Shown one piece after another: positions 49,820 to 58,879 of a stretch of 64,000 bases of DNA (positions are counted from its first letter, which is position 1; each line of letters begins with the position of its first letter). The DNA comes from Rhizobiales bacterium 62-17 (lineage in GTDB: Bacteria; Pseudomonadota; Alphaproteobacteria; Rhizobiales; Beijerinckiaceae), in assembly GCA_001898965.1 (NCBI GenBank), contig MKVW01000009.1:1148964-1212963 (forward strand), written 5' to 3'. The position numbers and the translations under genes are program-made. The notes under the pieces are model-generated. The model did no database searches, was not told the DNA's origin, and worked only from the letters and a program-made list of their open reading frames with translations.

Positions 49820-50824
49820 CTATCGGAAAGAGGGCGTTTCGCCGTCGTACCAGGCACGCAGCAGATGGTGGGCGATGGCGATCGGATTGGGCGCCTCGAA
49901 ACCGTCGGGATGGCTGTGCTTCAGCATTAAATCGACGTCCTGCCGGGTGAACCAGCGGCAATCCTCCAGCTCGGTCTGGTCCACCACGATGTCGCGGTTC
50001 AGCGCCTGCGCCACGCAGCCGATCATCAGCGAGGAAGGGAAAGGCCAGGGCTGCGAGGCGACATAGGCGACGCTGCCGATTCGGATGCCCGATTCCTCCA
50101 GGATCTCCCGGCGCACCGCATCCTCGATCGTCTCGCCCGGCTCGAGAAAGCCGGCGAGCGCCGAATACATGCCCTTGCCGAAGCGGCCTGAGCGGCCGAG
50201 CAGGCAGTCGTCGCCGTCAACGGCGAGCATGATCACCACCGGGTCGGTGCGGGGAAAATGCTGCGCGCCGCATTTCGGGCATTCGCGCCGCCAGCCGGCA
50301 CCGACGACATTCGAGGGCGCGCCGCAATTGCTGCAGAAGCGATGCCGCGCATGCCAGAACAGCACGCTCTTGGCCTGGCCGAGAAAGCCGATCTGGACGA
50401 TGGGCAGCAGGCCTTCGGTGGTGACCGAACGCAGGTCGCGCACCATCAGATCGGGCCGACCGGGGATGATCTGCCGGCGGGTGTCGATCAACCCGCTCGG
50501 GCTCACCGTCTCCTCGACGGCGATGGCGCTGTCGTCGATCATCAAGGCGAAAATCGCCCGTTCGTCGTCCTTCCCGAGCAGGACGGTTTCCCGCGCCTGG
50601 CCGATCGCCAGCGCCTCCGCCCGGGTGTGCAGCGGATCGAGCTGGCCGTCGGCGATTTTCAGCACCGGCCGATCGCGGCCGATGACGACGAAACGGCTGT
50701 TGGGATCGTCGAAAAACCGGTCGAACAGGCCCGGTTCGTCGCGGCGTTCGGACATCCTGTCGATGGGATTGAAGGCAAAGCCGGTGGCGGCGGACAGTTC
50801 CCCGGCGGGTGCGTGCTTTAGCAT
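49820..50824 (-). CDS. nudC: NADH pyrophosphatase / NAD-cap hydrolase
   Basis: 334 residues from MLKHAPAG; a GTG five codons upstream is also possible. An N-terminal NUDIX-like domain is followed by a zinc ribbon (CSNCGAP and CPKCG), and a Nudix box GFLEPGETIEDAVRREILEE. The SQPWPFPSS motif after the Nudix box is the NudC signature for NADH and for removing NAD caps from RNA. It faces away from ffs-dnaX. Confidence 0.95.
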   Translation of the reverse strand: MLKHAPAGELSAATGFAFNPIDRMSERRDEPGLFDRFFDDPNSRFVVIGRDRPVLKIADGQLDPLHTRAEALAIGQARETVLLGKDDERAIFALMIDDSAIAVEETVSPSGLIDTRRQIIPGRPDLMVRDLRSVTTEGLLPIVQIGFLGQAKSVLFWHARHRFCSNCGAPSNVVGAGWRRECPKCGAQHFPRTDPVVIMLAVDGDDCLLGRSGRFGKGMYSALAGFLEPGETIEDAVRREILEESGIRIGSVAYVASQPWPFPSSLMIGCVAQALNRDIVVDQTELEDCRWFTRQDVDLMLKHSHPDGFEAPNPIAIAHHLLRAWYDGETPSFR

Positions 50825-50989
50825 TCGAAAAAGGCTCACGATTCTTTCACGGCAGTTTCGCCCGCCGCTCTGGCGGCGGCAATCGAAACTTGGCCGGTCG
50901 GTTTTGGCTGAATCGGCGGCGTGACGACGCAACCTTGGATTCCTGAGCCTGGCGGCTTGCGAAACCCGGTCCGCCCTGCCAAATAAGGG

Positions 50990-51087
50990 CCGGGAGGTTG
51001 GCGGTGGACGTTCCACTCGCCAACCGGGTCAGGTCCGGAAGGAAGCAGCCCTAACGAGATCGGGCGGGTCTCTGTCCAGCCTCCCAC
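50990..51087 (+). ncRNA. ffs: Signal recognition particle RNA (small, 4.5S type)
   Basis: Terminal pairing GGGAGG near 50994 with CCTCCC at 51080-51085 closes a long hairpin. The apical SRP core is intact: GGTCAGGTCCGGAAGGAAG then CAGCC, with the GGAA tetraloop (51036-51050 region). Length, about 98 bases, fits the bacterial small SRP RNA that binds Ffh. It lies just upstream of dnaX, its usual place in alphaproteobacteria. Ends are estimated from the stem. Confidence 0.93.
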
Positions 51088-51176
51088 TAGCAATAAAATC
51101 CGGCCGTTTTGGCGGGGCAAGGCTCCGAAATTCGGCCTGTTCCGCCCGCCAGATGGCGGGCCGGGTAGCGAGGCTC

Positions 51177-53057
51177 ATGAACGACGGGCGCGACGAACAG
51201 ACATCGGGAGCGTCCACGGACGAACCGGGGCTCGGGCTTGATCTTGGCCTTGATCTCGGCACGCCACCTCAGACCGCGGGTTCCACGGGCGCCTATCGCG
51301 TCCTGGCCCGCAAATACCGGCCCTCGAGCTTTGACGATCTGATCGGCCAGGAGGCGATGGTCCGCACCCTGACCAATGCCTTCAAGCTCAACCGCATTCA
51401 TCAGGCCTATCTGCTGACCGGCGTGCGCGGTGTCGGCAAGACGACCACGGCGCGCATTCTGGCGCGGGCCTTCAATTACGAACTGCCGGCCAAGGACGGC
51501 CATCCCGCCATCGATCGCCCGTCGATCGACATGCCGGAGCTGGGCGTCCACTGCCAGGCGATCATCGAATCGCGCCACGTCGACGTGATCGAAATGGACG
51601 CCGCCTCCCACACCGGCGTCGACGACGTGCGCGAGATCATCGAAGGCGCCCGCTATCGCCCGGTGATGGCGCGCTACAAGGTCTATATCATCGACGAAGT
51701 GCACATGCTGTCGAAGTCCGCCTTCAACGCCCTGTTGAAGACGCTCGAAGAGCCGCCGGAGCATGTGAAATTCCTGTTCGCCACGACCGAAAGCGAGAAA
51801 GTGCCGGTGACGGTGCGCTCGCGCTGCCAGCGCTTCGATCTGCGCCGCGTCGAATCCGACGTGCTGATCGGCCATCTCGGCAAGCTCTGTTCCAGCGAGA
51901 AGGTCGACATCGACGAGCGGGCGCTGTCGCTCATCGCGCGCGCCGCCGAGGGCTCGGTGCGCGATTCCCTGTCGCTGCTCGATCAGGCGATTGCGCACGC
52001 CGCCGACGGCCAGGCCGTCACCGCCGAGAGCATCCGCGCCATGCTCGGCACTGGCGATCGCAGCCGCATCCTCGACCTGTTCCAGGCGGTGATGAAGGGC
52101 GATATCGCCATTGCTCTCGAAGGGCTGAAGGAACTCTACGACCAGGGCGCCGACCCGGCCCTGGTACTGACGGATCTGGCCGAATTCATCCATTTCGTCA
52201 CGCGGCTGAAGCTCGCGCCCGATTCACGGCTCGATGCCTCGATCAGCCAGGACGAGCGCACGCGTGGCCGCGACTTCGCCGATACGCTCAGCATCGGCGT
52301 GCTCACCCGCGCCTGGCAGATCATTTCCAAGGGCATTCTCGACGTGAAGTCGTCGCCCAGGCCTTTGGCGGCCGCCGACATGGTTTTGGTGCGCCTCGCC
52401 TATGCGACCGACCTGCCGAGCCCGGAAGACGTGCTGCGGCGATTGACCGAGAGTCCGGGTGACGGTCCGGCGCCGGCGCGCGTCATGGCCGGCAACGGCA
52501 ATGGCGGTGGTGCCGTCGCGGTCGCTGGCGGCGCGCGCCCCGTGCTGGCCACATCGGCGCCGGCCCCGCGGGCGCAGGTTCAGGCCAGTACCGCGCCGCG
52601 CGTACAACTGGCGCGCTTCGAGGACGTGGTGGCCTTGGCGCAGGTCAATCGCGACATTCAGCTCAAGATCGCTCTGGAGCGCGACGTGCGCCTGGTGCGT
52701 TTCGAACAGGGCTCGATCGAATTCGCCTTGGCGCCGGGCGCCTCGGCGCAGCTCGCCGTCACCTTGTCGCGCAAGCTGCAGGACTGGACCGGCCAGCGCT
52801 GGATGGCGGTGGTGGTCAAGGACGAAGGCGCGCCGAGCATCGTCGAGCAGCGCGAAGCGCGGCGGCAGGATATTCTGGTGGGCGTGCGCGCCGATCCGTT
52901 GGTGCGCAGCGTTTTGGAACGTTTCCCCGGCGCCGAGATTGTCGGGGTGAAGTCGGTCGACGATGCGCTGCCGGCGCCCGAGCCGATGCTGCCGGCCGGG
53001 CCGAGCGATGACGAAATAGGCTATGCCGACGACAGCTACACCGAAGACGATCTTTAA
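51177..53057 (+). CDS. dnaX: DNA polymerase III tau/gamma subunit
   Basis: 626 residues from ATG 51177; an ATG eight codons earlier at 51153 is in frame. AAA+ clamp-loader motifs: VLARKYRP near 42, Walker A GVRGVGKTT, Walker B DEVHML, sensor-1 and SRCQRFDLRR arginine finger. Only one Cys (GVHC) of the usual four zinc-finger Cys remains, as in other alphaproteobacteria. The C-terminal third is Pro/Ala/Gly-rich, then the tau domain that binds polymerase. No A-rich frameshift site for gamma was seen. YbaB and RecR follow. Confidence 0.94.
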   Translation: MNDGRDEQTSGASTDEPGLGLDLGLDLGTPPQTAGSTGAYRVLARKYRPSSFDDLIGQEAMVRTLTNAFKLNRIHQAYLLTGVRGVGKTTTARILARAFNYELPAKDGHPAIDRPSIDMPELGVHCQAIIESRHVDVIEMDAASHTGVDDVREIIEGARYRPVMARYKVYIIDEVHMLSKSAFNALLKTLEEPPEHVKFLFATTESEKVPVTVRSRCQRFDLRRVESDVLIGHLGKLCSSEKVDIDERALSLIARAAEGSVRDSLSLLDQAIAHAADGQAVTAESIRAMLGTGDRSRILDLFQAVMKGDIAIALEGLKELYDQGADPALVLTDLAEFIHFVTRLKLAPDSRLDASISQDERTRGRDFADTLSIGVLTRAWQIISKGILDVKSSPRPLAAADMVLVRLAYATDLPSPEDVLRRLTESPGDGPAPARVMAGNGNGGGAVAVAGGARPVLATSAPAPRAQVQASTAPRVQLARFEDVVALAQVNRDIQLKIALERDVRLVRFEQGSIEFALAPGASAQLAVTLSRKLQDWTGQRWMAVVVKDEGAPSIVEQREARRQDILVGVRADPLVRSVLERFPGAEIVGVKSVDDALPAPEPMLPAGPSDDEIGYADDSYTEDDL

Positions 53058-53072
53058 AGGATAGGCCAAGCC

Positions 53073-53396
53073 ATGAAAGACATCATGGGACTGATGAAAC
53101 AGGCGCAGGAGATGCAGACCCGCATGCAGGACATGCAGGCCGAACTCGAGCGCACCGAAGTCGAGGGCCAGTCGGGCGGCGGCCTGGTGAAGGTCACTCT
53201 CACCGCCAAGGGCGCCATGAAGGGCATTTCCGTCGATGCCTCTTTGCTGAAGGCCGACGAGAAGGAAATCGTCGAGGATTTGATCCTCGCCGCCCATGAG
53301 GATGCGCGCAAGAAAGCCGAGCGCACCATGGAAGAAAAGATGAAGTCGATCACGGCCGGACTGCCGCTGCCGCCCGGTATGAAACTGCCGTTCTGA
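53073..53396 (+). CDS. ybaB: Nucleoid-associated protein YbaB/EbfC
   Basis: 107 residues, family-typical. Met/Gln-rich helix [19 protein letters not shown] (about 9-27), central beta hairpin with [11 protein letters not shown], and a C-terminal helix with [13 protein letters not shown]. YbaB dimers bind DNA without strong specificity. It lies 15 bases after dnaX and two before recR, in the conserved dnaX-ybaB-recR operon. Confidence 0.95.
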   Translation: MKDIMGLMKQAQEMQTRMQDMQAELERTEVEGQSGGGLVKVTLTAKGAMKGISVDASLLKADEKEIVEDLILAAHEDARKKAERTMEEKMKSITAGLPLPPGMKLPF

Positions 53397-53398
53397 CC

Positions 53399-54004
53399 AT
53401 GGCCGAACGGGTCGCAGGGCCGGAGATCGAGCGGCTGATTCAGTTGCTGGCGCGTCTGCCGGGCCTCGGTCCGCGTTCGGCGCGCCGCGCCGCGCTGCAT
53501 CTCATCCGCAAGCGCGAGGAATTACTGGGGCCGCTGGCCGATGCCATGCAGGTCGCCCAGCAGCGCGTGCGGACCTGTTCGTCCTGCGGCAATGTCGACA
53601 CGATCGATCCCTGCACCATATGCGCCGATCCGCGTCGCGATCAAACGACCATCGTCGTCGTCGAAACCGTTGCCGATCTGTGGGCGCTGGAGCGCTCGGG
53701 CGCCGTGCGTTCGCGCTATCACGTGTTGGGTGGCACCCTGTCGCCGCTCGATGGCGTCGGGCCCGACGATCTCAACATCGGCATGCTGGTCGAGCGCGTC
53801 GCCACTGGCGGCGTCAGCGAGGTGATCCTGGCGGTCAATGCCACGGTCGATGGCCAGACGACGGCCCATTACATCACCGATGTGCTTTCCCACACCAACG
53901 TCAAGCTGACCCGCCTCGCCCATGGCGTGCCCGTTGGCGGTGAGCTCGATTACCTCGACGAAGGCACGCTTTCGGCCGCCATTCGTCAGCGCACAAGCTT
54001 TTAA
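53399..54004 (+). CDS. recR: Recombination mediator RecR
   Basis: 201 residues. Helix-hairpin-helix [15 protein letters not shown] (about 18-32), zinc finger [16 protein letters not shown] (about 58-73) and Toprim domain [16 protein letters not shown] (about 80-95) with later DGQTTAHYI are all intact. RecR works with RecO/RecF in RecA loading at gaps. Ends ahead of a hairpin terminator. Confidence 0.97.
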   Translation: MAERVAGPEIERLIQLLARLPGLGPRSARRAALHLIRKREELLGPLADAMQVAQQRVRTCSSCGNVDTIDPCTICADPRRDQTTIVVVETVADLWALERSGAVRSRYHVLGGTLSPLDGVGPDDLNIGMLVERVATGGVSEVILAVNATVDGQTTAHYITDVLSHTNVKLTRLAHGVPVGGELDYLDEGTLSAAIRQRTSF

Positions 54005-54023
54005 GCGCCTAATGCAAAGTAAT

Positions 54024-54051
54024 GCCCCGCTGCCATATGAGGAAGCGGGGC
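54024..54051. terminator. Hairpin between convergent recR and amidohydrolase genes
   Basis: A perfect 8-bp stem GCCCCGCT / AGCGGGGC with a 12-base loop, 19 bases after recR and 18 bases beyond the amidohydrolase stop. No clear T-run on either side. Confidence 0.5.
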
Positions 54052-54069
54052 GACGCCAGGCCGATATGG

Positions 54070-55533
54070 TCAGGCCAGCGTGTTCTTGTAGATGCGCCCG
54101 TCCTTCATGATCAGTTTCAGGTTCTTTTCCGGATCGGCGAGGAGCTTGATATCGGCCATGGGATCGCCGTCGACGAGCAGAACGTCAGCATAAGCGCCGG
54201 CTTCGATGACACCGATCTTGCTCGGATAGGGATTGCGAGGTCCCGACATAGCCAGAAGATTGGCGTTGCCGCCCGTCGCCATCAGCAGGATTTCGTCGTT
54301 GGAGTACCAGCGTGACATCGTGGTTAGGATCGCGCCCTGGTTCTGGGTCATCCTTGGGTCGAAGAGAATGTCGGTACCCCACGCGGTCTTGAGCTTATAC
54401 TTCTTCGCCAAGCCGTAAGCCGTGTCGGTGCCCGCGAACATGGTCATCTGCTTGGCGCGATTGGCCGAGCCTTCCGGATAGGGATTGGCATATTCATTAT
54501 TGATGAAGGCCTGGGACGAAAACCAGATATCCTTGTCGGCCATGATCTTCGCCGTCTCTTCATCCATGAGCTGACCATGGTCGATACAGCGGACACCGCC
54601 TCTGATGGCGGTCTGGATGGCACGCGGCGTATAGGCATGCACCGTGACATAGGTGCCCCAGTTCTCGGCCGCATCGACAGCCGCGCGGAATTCGGCCTCC
54701 GTATATTGGCTGACATCGATCGGGTCGAAGCTTGAGGCCACGCCACCGCCGGCGGCGAGTTTGATCTGGCTGGCGCCCAGCATCAATTGTTCGCGCACGC
54801 GCTTCAAGACGGCATCGACGCCATCGGCGATCATGCCGCCGCCGACCGCTTCGCCCCGGCTGAGTGGCCCGTTGGGCTGCGCCGGTACTTCATAAGGAAA
54901 GCGGAAATCGCCATGGCCGCTCGTCTGCGAAATCATCGCGCCGGACGGCCATATACGCGGGCCGGACGTTACTCCGCTATCGATGGCGCGTTTAAGGCTG
55001 AAGGACGGGCCCGCCAGATCGCGGATGCTGGTGAAGCCACGCAACAAGGTTTTGCGCGCTTCTTCCGATGCGACCAGCGTGATGTAGCCGACATCCGCGG
55101 TCAGCAGATCCATCATCGGAACAGGGGCCATCATCGAATGCCAATGGGCATCGATCAGCCCCGGCATCAACGTGCGGCCGCCGCCATCGATGGCCTGAAT
55201 GCCTTGGGCCAACGGTGTATTGCCGGGTTCGATCGCCTTGATCTTGTTGCCTTCGATGAGAATGCGCGAACCAGTGATGAGTTTGTTCGACTTGCCGTCG
55301 AAGATTCGAACGTTGGTGATCGCGATCGGCGTGGCCGGAGCATCGGGGATCGCCGCGGCGGCGCCTTTCGGCCAGAAAGCGGCAGCGCCAATGGCGGCGG
55401 CTCCGCCGAGAAAGGCGCGGCGGGAGAATTTGGCGTCGAGCTGGGCGTTCAGCCGTGCGAAGGCCGGGCTGTGGCAGATGCAGCGGCCGAACGGATCAGT
55501 CTCTGTCGAATTCACGTCGGAACATTCAAACAT
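54070..55533 (-). CDS. Tat-exported imidazolonepropionase-like amidohydrolase
   Basis: 487 residues from ATG 55533; a GTG six codons upstream is in frame. Unusual head: four Cys in the first 28 residues (MFEC, RCICHS), then the twin-Arg motif FSRRAFLGG (about 42-50) and an Ala-rich h-region. The metallo-amidohydrolase domain shows GLIDAHWHS, then Lys in QIKLAAGG, His in TVHAYTP, DHGQLM and the final Asp in AWGTDILFD. It belongs to the broad Xaa-Pro-dipeptidase/imidazolonepropionase-like group with periplasmic location. Substrate unknown. Confidence 0.85.
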   Translation of the reverse strand: MFECSDVNSTETDPFGRCICHSPAFARLNAQLDAKFSRRAFLGGAAAIGAAAFWPKGAAAAIPDAPATPIAITNVRIFDGKSNKLITGSRILIEGNKIKAIEPGNTPLAQGIQAIDGGGRTLMPGLIDAHWHSMMAPVPMMDLLTADVGYITLVASEEARKTLLRGFTSIRDLAGPSFSLKRAIDSGVTSGPRIWPSGAMISQTSGHGDFRFPYEVPAQPNGPLSRGEAVGGGMIADGVDAVLKRVREQLMLGASQIKLAAGGGVASSFDPIDVSQYTEAEFRAAVDAAENWGTYVTVHAYTPRAIQTAIRGGVRCIDHGQLMDEETAKIMADKDIWFSSQAFINNEYANPYPEGSANRAKQMTMFAGTDTAYGLAKKYKLKTAWGTDILFDPRMTQNQGAILTTMSRWYSNDEILLMATGGNANLLAMSGPRNPYPSKIGVIEAGAYADVLLVDGDPMADIKLLADPEKNLKLIMKDGRIYKNTLA

Positions 55534-55647
55534 CGCGACCCCCAAGATCACCGTTGGAATGGGCGAACATTAGGGAGGTTTATGTTAATATTCTAACGTC
55601 GCAGATGACGCATTTTAGTTCACGTGCGAACCCTATGGGAGGCGCCG

Positions 55648-56003
55648 ATGCGTGCGGATCGAATTGTCCTGAGCGTCCTGAGTGCCTTTGCGCTGGCCAC
55701 GATCACCGTGCCGGTTGGCACGGCACCAGCCGAAGCCCAAATCCAGAAACATCAACGTGCCCAGCGTCACGCGGCACCGCGTAAGCCCTCAGCACGCCGG
55801 CATCATGTACCGCGCCAGCGCTGGGCAGCGCCGCCCTATCGAGCGGCCCCTGGCGGCTATGCGCCCGTGCCGCGCGGCGGCCCGTCAATGGTGCGCCGTT
55901 TGGCTACAGCGGCTGCTATGGCAGCCGCGTGCAGGTTTACGTGCCGGGCCGCGGGCTTGTCTGGCGCCCGCAGGTGGATTGTCCCTATCAGGACTTTCCG
56001 TGA
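55648..56003 (+). pseudogene. Frameshifted small secreted protein gene
   Basis: From ATG 55648 (GGGAGG ribosome site) a signal peptide (MRADRIVLSVLSAFALATI) and an Arg/His/Pro-rich body run to about Pro at 55882. In the next frame, from GTC 55884, a coding-like ending reads VNGAPFGYSGCYGSRVQVY and then VPGRGLVWRPQVDCPYQDFP and stops at 56001-56003, five bases before the next gene. One missing base near 55882-55883 would join the two parts to a ~119-residue protein. Without it the first frame runs antisense through the next gene. This is either a real frameshift or a sequencing error. Confidence 0.65.
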
Positions 56004-56007
56004 TCGC

Positions 56008-57882
56008 TCAGCGCTTGGCGATCAGCACCGCATCCGAGGGTGTGGCGCTGTAGAGATCGTCGACCAAGGCGCGGCGCATATCAAGTACCGAGCGCTGGTT
56101 GATCGAGCCCTTGTCGGTCATCTCACCCTTGTCCATTGATGGCGGCGTATCGAGCAAGATCAGCCGTTCGATGCAGGTGGAGCTGCCGGTGCTGCGCTTG
56201 CGCATCGCATCGAGAATGTCCTGCATGCGGGCCCGCACTGCCGGATGTTTCACCACGTCCGCCGGCGCGGCATCGGCGCAGTCCGGCGCGCACAGGGTCT
56301 TCAGCGCCGCGATGTCGGGGAAGGCGAGAACGCCGATGTAATCCTCGTTGAGGCCGGCGATCACCGCGTCCTGCACATAGGGCGCGAAATTGTCGATCAC
56401 GGCGCCGCGCATATTGCCGACACTGACCCAGGTGCCGGTCGACAGTTTGAAATCCTCGGCGATGCGGCCGTCGAAGAGAAAGCCCTTCGTCACATCGCCT
56501 TCGCTGACGAATTTTAGCGCGTCGCCGATCTTGTAGAAGCCTTCCTCGTCATAGGCCTTGGCGGTCAGTTCGGGCTGGCGCCAATAGCCTGGCGTCATCG
56601 AGGGCCCGCGAAAGCGCGCTTCCAGTTTGCCGCCCACGGGGGCGAGCTTGAGTTCGACGCCACGGGCCGGCAGGCCGATCTTACCGGCGCCGGCCATCGT
56701 CAGATCGGCACCCATGGCGAAAGGCGCGGTTTCCGTCGAACCGAGGCCCGAGAGAATGGCAATGCGCTCGCCGCAGGTTTCGACGGCGATCTCGTCGAGC
56801 GTTTCCCACAAATGGTGGGCCATGCCGGCGCCGGCGTACCAGAGCATGCGCAGGCGGCTGTAGAAATTCTCGCGCAACTGCGCATCCGCCTTGAAGAACG
56901 GCACCAGAGCGTCGAACCCTTTCGGAACGTTGAAATACCAGGTCGGCGCGACATCCTTGAGATTGCGCACGGTGGCGGCGATGCCGCCCGGGGTCGGGCG
57001 GCCGTCGTCGATATAGAGCGTGCCGCCGTTGTTGAGGATGACGTTGAAATTGTTGTTGCCGCCGGCGGTGTGGTTCCACGGCGACCAGTCGAGCACGATC
57101 GGCGGCTCGTCGCGCATGAACGCATAATGCCAGGTCGCCATCTCGATGTTCGAGCACAGCATCAGCTGCGTATTGATGACGCCCTTGGGCACGCCGGTCG
57201 AGCCGGAGGTGAACAGGATTTTGGCGATGGTCTGCGGCTCGACGGCGGCATGGGCCGCGTCCACCGCCGGGGAAACCGGCGTCGCCAGCAGATCGTCAAA
57301 CAGCGTGCAGGGTCGGCCCTCGATCTTGCCGGTACGTACGATCAATTCGACATCGGGCGTGACGACAGCGGCGATGGCATCGGCGAAGGCGTTTCCATCG
57401 CTGGCGTAGACGAGGCCCGGCGTCAGCAGATTGTAAATATGGCGCAGCTTCTTGTAGTCGCGCGAGATCAGCGAATAGGCCGTCGAGACCGGCGAATAGG
57501 GAATGCCGGCATAAAGTGCGGCAAGCCCGAACAAGGCGTGTTCGATCTCATTGCCTGACAGAATGAGCAGCGGCCGCTCCGGTGACACCGGGCGTTGCAG
57601 TAGGGCACTCGCCAGCGCGCGCACCTTGGCCAGCGTCTCGCCGTAAGTGACGCTACGCCAGTCGCCGGTCGTGGGATCGCGTTCGGCGAGATAGATGCGA
57701 TCGGGCGCGACACGCGCCCAATGTTCGAGCCGCTCCGTCAGCTTGCGCGGATAGGCGCCCAGCGGATGGATGTTGCGCACGATGAAGCTGCCGTCGGCGC
57801 GCTTCTCCATCACCGCATCGACGGCGCCGAGTTGCGGATCGCGCACCGGGGCGGTCTTCTGCAAGGTCGTCTCCATGGTCAT
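56008..57882 (-). CDS. Feruloyl-CoA synthetase-like acyl-CoA ligase
   Basis: 624 residues from the ATG that overlaps the LivM stop; an ATG two codons later has better spacing from AGGA. ANL-superfamily motifs: ILFTSGSTGVPKGVI (A3), GLGSTETAP (A5), and conserved Lys near the C-terminal end in DKGSINQR. The SWGWNHTAGG-like segment DWSPWNHTAGGNNN is typical of feruloyl-CoA synthases, which activate hydroxycinnamates (ferulate, caffeate, p-coumarate). It is the last gene of the Liv-type ABC operon, so import and CoA activation of an aromatic acid are coupled. Confidence 0.87.
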   Translation of the reverse strand: MTMETTLQKTAPVRDPQLGAVDAVMEKRADGSFIVRNIHPLGAYPRKLTERLEHWARVAPDRIYLAERDPTTGDWRSVTYGETLAKVRALASALLQRPVSPERPLLILSGNEIEHALFGLAALYAGIPYSPVSTAYSLISRDYKKLRHIYNLLTPGLVYASDGNAFADAIAAVVTPDVELIVRTGKIEGRPCTLFDDLLATPVSPAVDAAHAAVEPQTIAKILFTSGSTGVPKGVINTQLMLCSNIEMATWHYAFMRDEPPIVLDWSPWNHTAGGNNNFNVILNNGGTLYIDDGRPTPGGIAATVRNLKDVAPTWYFNVPKGFDALVPFFKADAQLRENFYSRLRMLWYAGAGMAHHLWETLDEIAVETCGERIAILSGLGSTETAPFAMGADLTMAGAGKIGLPARGVELKLAPVGGKLEARFRGPSMTPGYWRQPELTAKAYDEEGFYKIGDALKFVSEGDVTKGFLFDGRIAEDFKLSTGTWVSVGNMRGAVIDNFAPYVQDAVIAGLNEDYIGVLAFPDIAALKTLCAPDCADAAPADVVKHPAVRARMQDILDAMRKRSTGSSTCIERLILLDTPPSMDKGEMTDKGSINQRSVLDMRRALVDDLYSATPSDAVLIAKR

Positions 57883-58877
57883 TTTCCTGAACGCCGGTCG
57901 AGCCAGTGCTGGATTTCTCCCACAATGCCGCGCCGGAACAGGAGAATGCAAATGATGAAAATGGCGCCGATAATAGCGGTGATCGGCGGCAGCCGGAACA
58001 GGCCGAAGACGGCGAAATCGGCTGGCAGGCTGGACAGATGGTCCTCGATCGCTTGCACGACGCCGGCACCAACCACCGGGCCGAGCAGGGTGCCGAGGCC
58101 ACCGAGCAAAGTCATCAGGATGACGCTGCCCGACGTCGCCCAATGCACGTCGGTGAGTGCCGCGATCTTGAGCGCGATCGCCTTGGTCGAGCCGGCGAGA
58201 CCGGCGAAGGTCGCCGACAGGACGAAGGCCATCAGTTTGTAGCGGTTGACCTCATAGCCCAGCGAAATGGCGCGGGGCTCGTTATCGCGAATGGCGCGCA
58301 GCAACTGCCCGAAGGTCGAATTGGTCATGCGGTGCATGGCGATGAAGCCGAACAGGAAGATCGCCGCCGTCGTATAATAAAGCACCATGATGTTATCGAG
58401 GTCGAAGAGCCCCAACACCTTGCCGCGCGGAATGGCGCTCAAACCGTCTTCCGCATGGGTGAACGGCAATTGCCAGGCCAGGAAGTAGATGAGCTGCGCC
58501 AGCGCCAAGGTGATCATGGCGAACTGCAGGCCGGAGCGGCGCACCGACACATAGCCGAAGAGGAAGCCGAGGACGGCGGCGGACGCCGTGCCGCACAGAA
58601 TGGCCAGTTCGAACGGCAGGCCCCATTCCTTCGCCGCATGACCGGCAACATAGCCGGCAGCACCGAAGAAAGCCGCGTGGCCGAAGGACAGGAGCCCGCA
58701 CGAGCCGAGCAGCAGATTGAAGGCACAGGCGAACAAGGCGAAGCACAACAGCTTCACCAGGAACACCGGGTAGAATAGAAACGGCGCCGCCAGCAGGGCG
58801 ATGAGGCCGAGGCCATACCAGATCAGCGTGTGGTTCGACGTTGTCGGCTTGGTAACGGTATCAGGCAGGTGCGTCAT
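57879..58877 (-). CDS. livM: Branched-chain amino acid-type ABC permease LivM
   Basis: 332 residues, about ten membrane segments. LivM signatures include GLLSFGHAAFFGAAGYVAGH (about 64-83) and the C-terminal EAA-like region NRYKLMAFVLSATFAGLAG. It forms the membrane channel with LivH. It starts two bases after the LivH stop and overlaps the CoA ligase by four bases. The actual substrate is probably an aromatic acid because of the ligase. Confidence 0.93.
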   Translation of the reverse strand: MTHLPDTVTKPTTSNHTLIWYGLGLIALLAAPFLFYPVFLVKLLCFALFACAFNLLLGSCGLLSFGHAAFFGAAGYVAGHAAKEWGLPFELAILCGTASAAVLGFLFGYVSVRRSGLQFAMITLALAQLIYFLAWQLPFTHAEDGLSAIPRGKVLGLFDLDNIMVLYYTTAAIFLFGFIAMHRMTNSTFGQLLRAIRDNEPRAISLGYEVNRYKLMAFVLSATFAGLAGSTKAIALKIAALTDVHWATSGSVILMTLLGGLGTLLGPVVGAGVVQAIEDHLSSLPADFAVFGLFRLPPITAIIGAIFIICILLFRRGIVGEIQHWLDRRSGK

Positions 58878-58879
58878 GA

